A DNA stretch of 64,000 nt, taken from Lutjanus erythropterus. Its lineage: Eukaryota > Chordata > Actinopteri > Lutjaniformes > Lutjanidae. Numbering within the stretch: position 1 is the first letter of the stretch; each line of letters begins with the position of its first letter. The DNA lies in assembly GCA_020091685.1 (NCBI GenBank), contig CM034603.1, forward strand, positions 19,734,715 through 19,798,714, given 5' to 3'. A program made the position numbers and the translations under genes. This document shows, piece after piece, positions 24,701 to 37,260 of the stretch. The notes beneath the pieces are model-generated. The model saw nothing but the letters and a program-made list of their open reading frames with translations, made no database searches and had not been told where the DNA came from.

Positions 24701-27700
24701 ATGTATGGTTATTTTCAGGCTGAGTTTGTAAAGAGGAAGTATAATGAGTCTGGTATTCATTAAAAGGCATGCAAAATTCAGATATAAAAAGAATTGCTGT
24801 ATTCTACTGTATTATTCTATTTTATTCTACTCTTAGTGGTGTTAAAAGTATTGTTGTAGAACTGGCATTTTATAGAAGAAGACAAATGAATATAAAGTTG
24901 ACCCTGAGGCATGTTTTTGTTCTCATTTCAGAAACATGAAAATGAGGAAGATGGAGCAAGTGGTAACAAAGACGGAGGCGGAAGAGAGAAGAAAGAGACA
25001 GATGTAGCAATATCTTTTGTGTTTGGTCAGAATATCAAAGACAGAGCAAAGGTGGGTTCTATTCCACTTGTCTTAAACCTGTTCCCAACACAGCCAATGT
25101 GCAAACGTGTGACAAACAAACACAGATAAACAGTTAAATTTGGCAGAGGAGAGGCTTTTACACATTTGAGACGATACTCTTACTACTGAGTTGCCTTGTT
25201 GCAGTCTACATTTTATGCTTTCCTTGTGACTCTTATGTATTTCTAGACATTATGTTAAGGGTCTCAGTTCTCTTGCTAAGAGTGTTTCCTGTTACCTGAA
25301 AAGAGGTGCATTTCCTGTAGTGTTTTGTACAATGTCCAGTATTGTTTTGTATAATTTGTGGTTAGTCTGGAATTGTTGTGGCAGGAATGTTTTGACAAGA
25401 TTTTGACCATTTGAAAATGGTGACTCACCGCTAGCCCACTCAGGATTTTCATTTAGGTGATTTTGTAAAAGATTTTTGTCTCTCTGTAAGTTTAGTACAT
25501 TTCTTTAAGCATAACTTGAAATTTAACATGTTTTTCCTTCTAGTTGGAAGAGAACAGTACAGAAGACAAGTCAAAGGATAGTGTGCCACTGGACTCTCAA
25601 TCAGAGGGCACTAATTATTTCTTACAGTACATCTCTACCCCAAGGTAATGAAATTGTGTCCTTCGAATATTTTTAGCAACTCATCTTCATTCATGATTAA
25701 CTTCCATCAACTCACTAATGTTTTTTTTTTCTTTCTTTCCTCTCCTTTCAGTTCAAAAAATGCCACAAACAGTACAGACAGTGGGGCAAAATTTGTCTTT
25801 GGGCAGAACATGTCAGAACGAGTTCTGGTGAGTTGAAGCGGTCTGTTGAATAGTGAGTCTACCTTACGCCACATTTGAAAAGCTCCTAATGATTGAGCTT
25901 TGGACCAGTTCCAATGATCAGCTTTGTTGTGTTTTCAGAGTCCCCCGAAGGGCGAGTCCTCAAATGAGGAAAATAAAGATGTTTCAGCTGCCCCTGCTTC
26001 AGAGCCCTCATCACAGGAAACCACCCCAGAGAAGGGTAAAAGACACCAACACCACTGATGATTGAAAATATTTGATGGTTGGCTTGACTACCAGTAGTTT
26101 TAAGAGAGTTATTTGGCTATACTCCAACAAATGAAAATTACAAGACCTTGGACAGCAAAATAAGCAGTTCAGCAGAAATAATCACTGAAATATGTCTTCA
26201 TCTATTCAACAGGTCTTTTAAGATGTACATAAAATGTAGTTAGGCGATTGTGTTTGATTAGCACTCCGTAAAGAGCTGTGGGTGAAATACTACATGTGTA
26301 ATTTGTGATGCACATTTCATACCACTAGTGATACATCCCACCACTTCCCTTAAAGCTGCTTAAGTTTTTTTTTTTTTGTTTGTTTGTCTGTTTTTTACTC
26401 GACCCAGTCTGACTCAAACAACCAATCAGGGTTAGCTAATATGTAAATAAGCCAATCGCAGCAACTCTGTATAAGCAAGCCCTGCATTCCAAATTGCATG
26501 CTTTTTACTTTCAGTGCATATGGCAGCTGCCTTCACAAAGCACATGCTGTTGCATTAAATATGGATATGGTTGAGACATATTACTTCCTCATAAAATTGC
26601 AGCATGAACCCTCTTGCCCAGACAGCTGTTATAAACGATTGTGAATCAGAATAGCCAGAAAACCATGCTGGCTTACATATTGCAAAATGCGACTGGATAC
26701 AGGAGGACATCCTGGCATTTTTGGCATACTGCATTTGACAAACTGTGTACTAAATCTTTTTCTGACACATTAAATAGTATGGTAGTGTGGGCATTGTAAT
26801 GCACAGAAAGGTCATTCAGGTTCTACAGTTGAGGACACGTTTTTTTCAAAATTTCCCCAGGTGCTTTTTTAACAGAGCAAGGAATTTTCAACATAGCATT
26901 TCTGAACATACTAGTTTTCTTTAGCAAGCACAAATTATTTCTGTTTGCATACAATAACAGAATTATTTCAGGAGAAAAAACAAAAATTACCAGGGTCAAT
27001 ATTATTACCCCCCTTAAGAACTGAGCCATAGGATAAACCACTGTTGATGTGCTTTAACTTTGCTCAAAGCTTGTAAAAGCTTAAAACTGAGGATTATCTT
27101 CCAATTTACACAGAGTATAAAAACTTCAGTAAGGGTTTGAGCTGTCACTTGAGAAGGCATCATGACAAAAACAAAAGAAATCAGTTTAGAAAAAAAAAAA
27201 AAAGAATTGTTGATGTTCACAAAGCAGGATTAGGATATACAAAGTTAGTCAAGAACTGGAGTAAGAGGTATCATCAAGAAATTCAGAGAGAGCCGCACAG
27301 TATAGAACAAGCCTGGCAGAGTTAGGAAGCAAAAGATTTCAAAGACTCTGGAAAGAAAACTTGTGAGAGATGTGTCTAAAGACCTCAGAACAACTGCCAA
27401 GACACCAGTGAATGACTTGGCCAAGTCAGGAATTGTAGTCTCAAAGAAGACGATCACTCGAGCCCTGCACAGGAATGGACTGCGAGTTTGCAAGAAAAAC
27501 TCCACTTCTGCAGAAGAGAGACCTTCAAGCCAGACTGAACTATACTAAGGAGAACCTGGAGAAAGATTATGCAAACTATTAGTGTGTCCTTTGGTCAGAT
27601 GAGACAAAACTAGAGCTCTTTGGCCATAGAGACGTTGCTTATGTTTGGAGAAAGAAGAGAGAGGCGTATAACAATGACCCAAAATATACGTCGCTCCTGG

Positions 27701-30700
27701 TGAAGAACTACTTCCAGAAGACCAAAGTGAATGTTACTGTGTCCTGCACCAAGCATTGACTTGAATCCCACTGAAAATCTGTGGGGTGAACTGAAGATCA
27801 AGGTCCATGTCAGAAGACCATCACATGTGGATTAGCCTGAGAGATTTGCCAAAGAAGAATGAGCTGGGATTCCTCAGGAGACAACAAACGACTGCAGGCT
27901 GTTATCCAGCAAAAAGGATACACAATTGACTATTAGCATCAGGGGGGCTAATAATTTTGACCCTAGTAGTTTTTGGTTTTTGTGAAATAATGTTGTTTCT
28001 GTGTGCAAAGTAAAATAAGAATCCAAAATAAAACAAGGATGTTTAGAAAAGCTGTGTTAAAAATTCCTGGCTCTGTTTAAGAGCACTTGGGAAATATTTA
28101 AAAAATGTATATATATGTCTTTTTTTAACCTCTGATTCAGACATAACTAGCTGGCTAGACCAGACATTTGTTTTGAAGTTAGTTACAACTATTGACACCC
28201 ATGCTGTTCAACTTAAAACCCGGCTAAATGTGTGTGCGTGTTTGGTGTGTCATTTGGTAGGAGGAACTTTGTGGAGATACAAGGCAGTGAGGAGAGAGAT
28301 GGAAGGTTTTGCACTGTTTATGTTCAAATTGCCCACTGCAGCTTTAAACTCTATGGCAGCTTTACTGAATCGACAAAAAAGAGCAGCAGTAACTTTTGTA
28401 GTTACATCCTCCAGCACAAATTCTTGGATATACCAGTATATTTTGACACAAAAGAGGGTATTAATCTGCCCCTGACCATAAGATTCCCTGCATATTTACA
28501 ACAAATGCAAATAACAACTAAACAGAAACGAGGTGCAGTACTGCATGTATTAGTTTGCTGAATCGGTTTACAAAGGCTGTCACTGAATACTTATACCCGT
28601 TTGAGAATGGCATTTCCTTTATTTGGTTTCAATTATGAACTCATACTTTATATGTGTAAACACAGTGGAAAGTTGTTGTTTTGTGGACAAGACCTACAAG
28701 GCTACAGTTTTGTGGATTTTTTTGGTATGTTTCATTGTGTCTTTGTTCAGTGAAAATGAAAAGAAATTCAATATATCATTGCTGCTGCATGCATCGACAT
28801 TTATTAATGTGGGCTTAGACCTGAAGTGCCTCTGCTCTGCAAATAATCTGCGTCAGCCTGTACAGCTCCTGTGTTAAGTGATGTAGGGCTTTTCCTTTGG
28901 CACTTCTGGCTGTGTGGAGTCAAACCATGCCACACTAATTTTGCATTACCAGTTAAAATGCACTGAGCTGTAGGTTTTGGCGATATCTAGTCTACCAAAC
29001 TGGCATAGATGATGTCCACAGTGAAACATGGCCAATGTATGATTATATCATTGTTTGGTGACAAATGACTTGCTTATACTGTTGTCACCGCCACTTCCCA
29101 CTACCAGTTTGACTGCAGCATTAAGCAGCAATAGCCCTTTCTTAAAAGACACCCCTTGAAACAAATGCAAATGCGAGATGCAAATCTCTTTTAGCTCAGG
29201 TGATGCACCAAGTCAAGCCAAGCCAGCACATGTATATGGAAAAGGGGCTATAGAGTGCCAGCCTGCATGTTTCATGATCACCCCTCAGCACTGCCTAGTG
29301 TAAATTTTTGCAGAGAACGTCTGTCTTGTAATGACACAAGTCAAAGATGAGTCAGATTGAGAGTTTCTCAATCAGATGCATCTTTGATAAAATTCAAAGA
29401 AACCAAATGTTAACTCAAGCTAGTTGCGGATATCTCACCACTATGTTCTATCTCTCCAGTGAACAGCGTGTCAGAGTCTTTGGAGGAGTCTGCAGCAGCT
29501 TACACCAAAGCCACAGCCAAGAAGTGCATCTTAGAGAAAGTTGAAGTCAAAACTGGAGAGGAATCAGAAAGCAATGTTTTACAGGTAAAGGCCATCTGTC
29601 TTCATTCAACACATGCAGTAAAAAAAAAATGGCAGAAAGGAGTAAAGTTCTTGTTTGTTCTATTTCTTATGCTTCAGATGCAGTGCAAATTATATGTATT
29701 TGAGAAGAATGCTCAATCATGGATAGAGAGAGGTCGAGGTTTGCTGAGGCTCAACGACATGGCATCAACGGACGACGGCACGCTACAGTCCCGTCTAGGT
29801 AAACACACCTTCAAAAATCTCCTGGGCATGAAAAAAGTAAATAAACAACTTGCTGTTAAGAGTGTGCACAGCCAGTTTTTATGGTTCAGTAATCAGATTG
29901 AGAAATACTTGCTTGTGTGTGGGTTAGTTTTTTTTTTTTGTGCAAGATAGATATGGGGTGAAGAGATAACACTTATCAGTTAAAAAAGTGTAACTTCTTC
30001 CTAGTTGTGCTTTTTGTTGCTGTTATTATTACCCTGACTTTGAACACAAGGGGGAGCCCATTCCCCTGTTACAAACTTCTGTGGCTGAGACGCCACAGCA
30101 GGCTGTTAAATGACTGATGGTGGAATGTGGGGTATGAAGTGTGTGGTCATTGAAGAAGAAAGAAAAACATGAGGATGGAAGTCAAAGCTTTCCTTACATA
30201 TTTTTCCAAAGATTTTTACTTTCTATTTTAAAAAAGGGTGTTTTGTGTTACAACACTTGATTTCAGACCATAGCTTCTTGGTGGATAACATTTCTTATTG
30301 CCGTATCTGTACTGATGAACTACAATTTTAACATCCTCAGTCACTTTGGAAAGGATGCCTGCTGGCACTACAAGCCTATTGTTATTACTACTATAAACTG
30401 TATCTGTTTTTATCTTTCATAACTAGGACTCACATCACTGAGATCATAGTCAGGTAGAATACCATCATGGACGTGTGTTTGTGTTTTAACCCCTCCAGTG
30501 ATGAGGACCCAGGGCAGCCTTCGGTTGATCCTCAACACTAAACTTTGGCCCCAGATGCAGGTGGACAAGGCCAGCGAGAAGAGCGTACGAATCACTGCCA
30601 TGGACACAGAGGACCAGGGGGTCAAGGTCTTCCTAATATCGGTATGTGACACCAAACACTATACTCAGTCTTGGGAAGGATTTTAATATTTTTTTCCCCT

Positions 30701-33700
30701 TTACTATAATGCAAAAAGACTAAGGCCTAAATGCAGATTATACTTTATAGTTATACAATATCACTATTAGATGCTAATGTGGTCACAATACTTGAATTTA
30801 TAATAAAATCATTTACATAAACCACCACACATTGAACAGAATTACTGGGATTTTATTAGGAGTGAAGTAATAAAATTGCAGTCACTCAGTTCACTGTGTG
30901 GTGGTTTATGTTGTTGATCTTACCTGAGATGTTCCTGTGACCATCGCGTGATCACTGAAACTGACTTTGCAGAGGGAGTTCTGTTTGTTTATCTTTACTG
31001 GAATTTCTAACTTTGATACAATACCTTGAAAAATCTCGACATTTTTGTTACCTTTATTTTAGATTTTTACTGAAAGATAAATTCTTTGTTTCCCCTATAA
31101 TTGGAAAAAAAAATGTTATCAATTCTTCATTCCAATGAGACCTTTATATTGAAATTTTATTTTTAAAATTCTAAGTTTGTTTTCACAACAGCTAATTAAT
31201 TGTGAGCTGTTGGATTGACTACAAAGAGGTAGTTGGTGCAGAAATCACCGGCGATGTAAATTGCATTACATCTTTAATGTTCATGTAGCACTCTGTTGTT
31301 CATAATGTTGCACTGTCAAGTCAATGTTACATGTATTTGTTGTACTGCTGTCATGTTGGTAAAGACTCTTTTCATTAGCCTCAGTAAGAGTTAAACTAAC
31401 TGGCTCATTGTCCTAACTGGTTTGCCCTGTATTATTGTAAACACAGTTAACATGGTTTCAATGTGATATTATAGCAATAACATTAGTAGTTACTGCAATA
31501 GCTGACATTTAGTGTTCACACAATGACACAGAGTATGCCAATCTCATTTTACAGTCCTTAAATGCCTTTAGTTGATGCTGGCTATCAGCTGACTTTGCAA
31601 CACTTGGAACTTGTGAGAAAGTGCAGCTTATACTGGTACATCAAGATGTGGAAAATTAGCATTGAACTCGTTTCAGAGATTCAGAATTGATATGCATTGA
31701 ATAATCAATATTTCTGACAGCACTACCAGAAACCTTAATTAGGTAGAGCTTGGACTTCTGCCTTAATATGTCAGATTCAGTTCAAACAGGGCAGACACTG
31801 AAAACTTTCTCACAATTCTTCTGCTCCCACTGTCAGTAATTCTGATCAGCTTGATATCTGTGGGAGCTGACTTGTTAGCTACCTGTCTATAGGAAGGGAC
31901 AAAGATTAAAAAGCAGAATTAGCACGCTAATCAGTCCTCTCCAGTGGCTTCACCTTGTGAGATAATACTTTGTCAAAAAATACATCAAGCTCAGATCAGT
32001 GAGTAGTCTTTTCATTTGATTGATCATTCTTGCAGAGGTGATGGTTGCACTACTACAGTAGAGTAGTGTCCTAAACTCAGAAATGAATTAGCAGTTTTGT
32101 ACTGTCAGTGCCCTTGTCCCATGGTCAGTGGATTTTTGAATGGGTTTTTAGATGCCTGACATTAGGTCTGTGATTAACACAAGCTTAAAAGATTTTCAAG
32201 TTTTGTTCTAGGAAAGTAAATACATAAGTAAATAACCCACTTTGAATTTTGAAGCCTTTACGGGTCTTAGAAAAGGTGGTGGTTAACAGCTGGTTAAGTG
32301 AGACTACAGAGGTTGTCATGCACATTTAACATCACCGTGCTGAACACTAGTCACTCAGTGGTGGTAATGTTTGTTTACAGTCAGCCTGTTACTTCAGGCA
32401 TTTGTATTTACACTTCAAAAATCATAAAAGTGGCTTGCATCTGTGAAAGTTTTCTTGCTGAACAAAATGTATCGGTATCATAAGCATTTGTTTGCCACAG
32501 AGCTTATTTTCTGTATTGATCCAAAAGCCAGTGGACAAATCCCATTGGCTTTTGTGGAGGGAACCAGAGTAATGCTAACTTTCAGGGTGGCCTACAAAGA
32601 CACGTCATCCATGCAGTGCTGTATTGCCAGAACCAGTTAGCTGTCATGATTCATGACAGTCCCATAAGCTTCAGTGGGTGCACACATGCACAACTATTGA
32701 CCTCACAGACAACTGTGTTGTTCAGACAGCAAATATAATCAGTTTATTATGACTTTTTGAGTGAAAATAACATTTTCATGCATGTTGTAAAAACTCGATG
32801 TTCATGATTTAGACAATTAACACGTTTAAAAAATAAAAATAAAAATGAAATTAACTACTTATTTCAAGTATTGTCTAGCCTTGCATCATATCATAAATCT
32901 GCAGCTAATGGCCTTTATCTCAACTCCAGAGAAAATCAGGACTTTAAGATGGGCTTATACTGAAACTGCTTCCTCTTTATATTTAGTAGGAAGCATCACT
33001 GTGTTTTTTTTATATCCTTCTTGGAGCATTGATTTGTACTCTGAGTACCTCTGACTTTTTTGTCCACTTTGTGAATGAATGTGAACAGCCACTTACTGTG
33101 TTTTGGGCAGGGTGGGGCTGAAGCACATTAATCATCCATTTGCATATTTTACTAGCATTTGGCTGGTGACTCTTGCTAATGTTATGCCCTGGTTGTATTC
33201 CAGAACTGCACTGGTTACATGTTGATGCCAGCAGCGTAATGTATGAGTATGGCTGTTGATTTCTTTCCCTTTCAATATGGCTGAGTGGTTTCTCCCTCTG
33301 TGTCTCTTTCTTCAGGGTAGCTCTAAGGACATAGGTCAGCTGGCTGCAGCGTTACATCACCGTATCTTAGCCCTGAAGAGCAGGGCAGAGCAAGAGGCTG
33401 AGACCCCAACAACAACCATCCCTGAGGCCCAGGTACCACAGTCCAACGAGGACGACAGTGATGAAGAAGACAATGCCTCTGCCTCAGCGTCAGCCTCCAC
33501 TCCTGCTACGAGTCAGTGATTTTTATTGTTAGTGTTTCTGTGTTTCAACATTCCCTGGTTTACTTACCCTCAAACTAAATGAATGTCATGAAGTGTTTGT
33601 GGTGTTTTATGCTGGTTTTGCTGCTTTTCTGTTACTACAGCAGTGGTTTGTTTTGTGAGTATATCACCCATTCGTGAGAATTGGGACAAATCAAGTCCTA

Positions 33701-34809
33701 CAAAAAAAGGCCAGAAAACACTGTTGTCCCAGACAAGCATTCACAACTTCAAACAATTAGAAAAATGTGTTATAAGCTTTCAAATTTTAAACCTACTGAT
33801 AACTGATACATAGGTATAAAAATGTGCTATTATAATCAGCATTGTTTTAAAATATATGTGTATAAAATGTGGGCCATTTTAAGTTGTTTCCCAGATTTAC
33901 ATTAACTCCCTCAGTGTTTTACAAACACATGACTTAAGCAGGCATAAAAAGGGTTAGCTGAACACTAAGGACCTAGTCTCAAAAAGTCGAGTATACTGCG
34001 TAAGCACGAGTAAGTTGTCTATTTTTTGACAAATTCATTAAATAATATTGTTGTCAGATGTTTCAGCCATAACAAGTTAACTGTGTAGACCTTTTAAATC
34101 TAAAATCTTATCTAAAGCTAAAGAAAAATGAACCTTTAGCAGCCTTTAAGAATAAAATGCCTACTCACTACATGTATGATTCTATAAAATGACAAAATGT
34201 ATCATTTCGTCAACTCTGTAAGACGTGAGCTGCATCAGATACTCCATCTTACAGAGCTGACATCTATGCTGACGGAGGTGACAGAACTCTGCTCTCTTTA
34301 ATAATTGAATATTGTGTTTAGATTAATACTTTTTTTTGTCAATCAAATGAGAAAAAGAAAAATGTCTTGATACACCTTATGTTTGTTCTTTGTGTCATAA
34401 ATGATGTTATGTGTTTTTTATCACAAAGACAAACTACATTTTCAACAGAAATTTTAAGTGGGCAACATTATAATGGTATTTATTTCTTGAATAAGAACAT
34501 ATGAAACTTTCTGATTACACAGCTAATTGAATAATCTAGTATTTAATGGATTAAATGCAACTAAAATCATCAGACATTTCCTACAAAATACAATCACTAG
34601 GAGGATGGCCTGTTACAAGGTTTAATAGCTAAGAGTTTGATCTTTTAAAATATATTTTCCCAGCATAATTGAAGAGTAAAAATCAAAACCCCCTCAAAAC
34701 ACTGTTTTGTCCCCACCCCTCGCCTACCAAACTCTTGTCAACCTGCTGTCACTTTGTTCCTGCAGGTAATTCAGAGGGAGGAGAGAGCCAGGCAGCAGGA
34801 AGCACATAG
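15728..34809 (+). CDS. ranbp3: Ran-binding protein 3 (17 coding exons)
   Basis: Nuclear cofactor that binds Ran-GTP through a RanBP1-type domain and, in mammals, assists CRM1-dependent export. Coding exons: 15728-15749, 18416-18471, 18858-18894, 18996-19073, 19182-19253, 22270-22335, 23416-23508, 24442-24551, 24932-25051, 25544-25644, 25752-25827, 25939-26035, 29460-29584, 29678-29798, 30499-30641, 33316-33511, 34766-34809. All introns are GT-AG and frames join without a break: 1557 nt, 518 residues, near the mammalian length. It starts MADLANE, then KPAIAPPVFVFQKDKAQK, as in human. PPVKRERTSS (residues 49-58) is the NLS-like segment with the RxRxxS kinase site. GFRLKPPTLIHGQAPSS is near-identical to mammals. 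Two FVFGQN motifs lie at about 207 and 266. The Ran-binding domain spans about 310-445 (KCILEKVEV to VKVFLIS). An acidic tail (NEDDSDEEDN) precedes the last exon, which ends QAAGST against QTTGST in human. I found no counterpart of the longer mammalian insert after KDKAQK. Confidence 0.97.
15750..18415 (+). other. ranbp3: ranbp3 intron 1
   Basis: A 2.7-kb intron. Its first kilobase is GC-richer and crowded with GCTAAC/GTTAGC/GCTAGC words, for example near 15907-15935, 16014-16026, 16450-16485 and 16550. A short hAT-like element lies at 17938-18141. No exon is evident. Confidence 0.7.
17938..18141. mobile_element. short hAT-like MITE in ranbp3 intron 1
   Basis: About 204 bp between GGGATGCACGATTTTC and ATTGTGCATCCC, 12-bp ends matching 11 of 12 in inverted order. 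A sequence inside it, ACAAAAACAAAGAACAGTTC, recurs near 53300-53325, where a related fragment lies. No clear target duplication flanks it. Confidence 0.55.
19603..19798. mobile_element. hAT-like 5' fragment
   Basis: Begins TAGGCCTGTGCGATATACCG, an end style common in fish hAT elements, and continues through a CATACCGGTGAATAGCCC segment. It is cut off where the next hAT copy starts at 19799. No far end was seen downstream, so it is probably a remnant. Confidence 0.45.
19799..20266 (+). mobile_element. non-autonomous hAT element, copy A (deleted, right end lost)
   Basis: Starts TAGGGATGTTCCTGGTAACT and is closely similar along its length to copy B at 23610-24331, including AAAATTTAGCAGAATTTATT and CTGACAGTGCCGCAGCCCCG. 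Relative to copy B it lacks about 270 bp in the middle (after the segment near 19960) and stops at CGTATAGTTGAC without the terminal ACATCCCTA. It encodes no transposase I can recognise. Confidence 0.75.
23610..24331 (+). mobile_element. non-autonomous hAT element, copy B, with 8-bp target duplication
   Basis: The ends are TAGGGATGT and ACATCCCTA, a perfect 9-bp inverted repeat. The element is flanked on both sides by GTGGATAC (23602-23609 and 24332-24339), an exact 8-bp target-site duplication, the hallmark of hAT transposition. It fills 722 of the 933 bp of ranbp3 intron 7 (23509-24441). An open frame of about 100 codons within it, with a Ser-rich start, has no transposase features, so the element probably moved with a transposase supplied in trans. 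Confidence 0.9.
26036..29459 (+). other. ranbp3: ranbp3 intron 12
   Basis: A 3.4-kb intron that contains a degenerate Tc1-like transposon (about 26825-28110). A plus-strand frame of 109 codons at 28232-28561, downstream of the transposon, has no recognisable domain and is not part of ranbp3. Confidence 0.7.
26825..28110 (+). mobile_element. Tc1/mariner-like transposon with long inverted repeats (degenerate)
   Basis: Long terminal inverted repeats of roughly 190 bp can be aligned by eye. The left inner end CAGGGTCAATATTATTACCC (from about 26992) pairs with GGGGCTAATAATTTTGACCC near 27945, and AACAGAGCAAGGAATTTTCA pairs with the complement of AAAAATTCCTGGCTCTGTTT near 28060. Between them lies a broken transposase gene: an N-terminal HTH region (27120-27540, including KDLRTTAKTPVNDLAKSGI), a catalytic part (WSDETKLELFG, NDPKYTSLLVKNYFQK) and a C-terminal ESHxKSVG-like remnant. 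It has in-frame stops and frame shifts (for example a stop after QTELY near 27548) and a small deletion around the second catalytic acidic residue near 27745. Outer limits are approximate. Confidence 0.85.
30642..33315 (+). other. ranbp3: ranbp3 intron 15
   Basis: A 2.7-kb AT-rich intron with no repeat, exon or RNA gene that I can recognise. Confidence 0.7.
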
Positions 34810-35530
34810 CGTCACTCTTGGACAGCCTGCTAAGATGCTGCTGTTGAGGCATTTTGCTGTAGGCATCTCCATGGACACCCCTTGACCAACATGGGTCCTC
34901 CAGACCAGTACTTTTGGATATTAGAAGTCTAGCTCCAGGAAATAACCCCTTGTGCCGGAGTGTCTCACCCAACTCGTGCAGTTCATCTTCTCTGCATTCA
35001 GCGTAATATCTGGAGTCGTTTCTTCCCTCCCTCTCCTGTTTTGTGTTTTATTTTTGTTTTCGAGTATTTTTTCCTCTCCCCGATAGCAAAAATAAAGACT
35101 TCAAAGCTTTGGTTTGGGACTTTTCTGCTCATCATATTGATGAGTGTAAGGGTGTTTTCCTCTACATTTTAAAGTATGGCACATGTTAAGACTGCAGTTT
35201 CTACTTTGGGACCTTTTTACTCACTCTACAGTCGTACCTCTGGACGCCACACATCCAGAGGAGCTTCATTCACAGTGTATTTGACCTAGTCATCAGTCCG
35301 TTGTTCCTACATCGAGTCCAACCCTCCTACCCCTCCCTCCCTCATCCCAACCAGTCCATGCGTTAGGTTTTGGCAAATGTAATTTATTTTGGATCGTCAT
35401 TTTCATCAGGCATCTCGACACATATGTGCTGTTTGTAATGGCTAGCCAAGACCACTCAAGTTGTCATTAATAGCAGTTTCTTATATTTCCTATTGACCTA
35501 TATTATACTGAATAAAAGACTGAAACAATG
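34810..35530 (+). terminator. ranbp3: ranbp3 3' UTR with two polyadenylation signals
   Basis: After the TAG at 34807-34809, AATAAA occurs at 35091-35096 (3' UTR about 0.3 kb) and again at 35511-35516 (about 0.7 kb). The region between them is CT-rich in part (35320-35350) and holds no other gene. Either or both signals could be used; a further AATAAA at 35948-35953 is less likely. Confidence 0.65.
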
Positions 35531-37019
35531 CAGTTTCTGCTAATGTGAGTTAATTATGTGACAACAAAAGAGTAAAAGGATTGACCTCAAATTTTTCTCT
35601 AAATTAATAAGATGTTAGTCATTCACTTTGTGTTTTTTTATGATTTCTTTTTTTCCCAAAGTAAGAGAATTAACTCATCAGTCTACATTCTGCATGTAAC
35701 TGTTATTTCTTTTTTTCTTTTCAGCATCCCAAGGGTTTACTGTGTTGATACATTATTTTTTTATTTTGAAAATATACAAACCTTTTATCCATTTACATTT
35801 GGAAAACGTTATTGGAATGAAGACTTAACTTCATGTGTGGAAAATTTGAGTGATAACTGTAATACCTTTTGAATGTCATGTACATTTGAATATATCATTT
35901 AGTAGCGCACCATGTTTTCTCATCTCCTCCAACTGCCCCCTTTACAAAATAAACCATTTTGGACTGACATCTGGGGTTTGTCCTTCTGAAAACCTGATTT
36001 TCTGTGCAAAATCCAAACTTGAATCTCAAATTCCAGAGTAAGACATCACAGGAGTGTGTTATACTTGACATTGATTGTCTTCTGTAGCTGTATTTAATCA
36101 AAACAACAGCCAAAGACAGGGAGAATGGTTCATCTGTTTTGTATTCATGTGGTGGATCTGGCCTACAGGTTGATGTATGCTGTGCTCTTTCTGCTCTGAG
36201 CAGGAATCAGCAAAACTTGCTTATATACAGTATACACCAGGCACAAGGTCATGAATTTTTGATGCATGTACCGATCATAACAGCCTGGCACAATCGTATA
36301 CGTCCGACTGCCACTCCCAAACTCTCCTCCTTATCTGTAGTAACTGTAGGAAAGTGTTTTTCTACAGTGTCTCCCATAAATGACTGCAGCTGTGTAGTGA
36401 AAAAAAAAAAAATCTACTGATGGACAGTATGAAAAATAAATATCTGCATTTTACATAATTTGTAGTGGTTTCCCCTGAAATCTTGCACACTAGTTCTTTT
36501 GTTTCCTCTTGTGATTTCACAAACTTGCAGAAGTTTGCAACTACTGGAGAAATTTGCACTCTATTTATATAGGACTTTTATAAACAGAAGTTACAGTGCT
36601 CTGCAGGAAGAAGAAAAGGGGAAGAAGAGAAATAAGAGAGGACAGTGAAGTGTACAATGTGCAAAATGCAGAGAGCCAGAGAAAACAAACAGCGAAAGTA
36701 TGATGACATTTAATTCTCAGCTCAGATCTCAAGAAGTCAAGGTTGTCAGAGTACTGATACTGCAATACTTTTCAATATCGTATTGTTTAAAACAATGCAA
36801 TACTGTCATTTTATCATTTTAGTCTTGGCTTTCAGCAAAACCAGATTGTTCAGTAGTTTTATTTGTACCAGCACTGTGTGCAGGTTAAGTTTTTTTTAAA
36901 GATTGTCTGCCTTGGACATTATTTTTCTTTTTGCTGTGGTGTTGAAAGATGTTTTCATCCTAGTATTGTATTGACATTTAAAATTCTGTTATTGTGACAA
37001 TTGCTCTGTATTAGAGCGT

Positions 37020-37260
37020 AACACGGGAGTGGATGTTCACTTCTGTCCCAGCCCACTCCCGCAGAAATACTCTCTCCTGTTCCAATCCTGTGAGTTAAGA
37101 AAAGAAATAAGAAAAAAAACTCTTGTCCCGTCCCAATCCCAGAAGAATGTCTCCCTTCCAATCTGGTTCCTGTCAATCCAGTCAAGTGTCTGCAAAAAAA
37201 ACCATTCCCGGTTACTTTTTTTCCCCCGTCTTGTGCCGGAATCCCGCAGGATTCCCAAAA
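37020..37260. repeat. TCCCGTCCCAATCC-type degenerate repeat
   Basis: Words such as CTGTCCCAGCCCACTCCCGC, CTCTTGTCCCGTCCCAATCC and CTTGTGCCGGAATCCCGCAG recur within 240 bp, suggesting a degenerate tandem repeat or decayed element. The family is not recognised. The flanks 35530-37020 and 37260-37707 are AT-rich with no gene seen. Confidence 0.4.

Noticed and set aside
28232-28561. 109-codon frame inside ranbp3 intron 12
   Set aside because: Not in frame with any ranbp3 junction and no recognisable domain; likely chance or an unidentified repeat.
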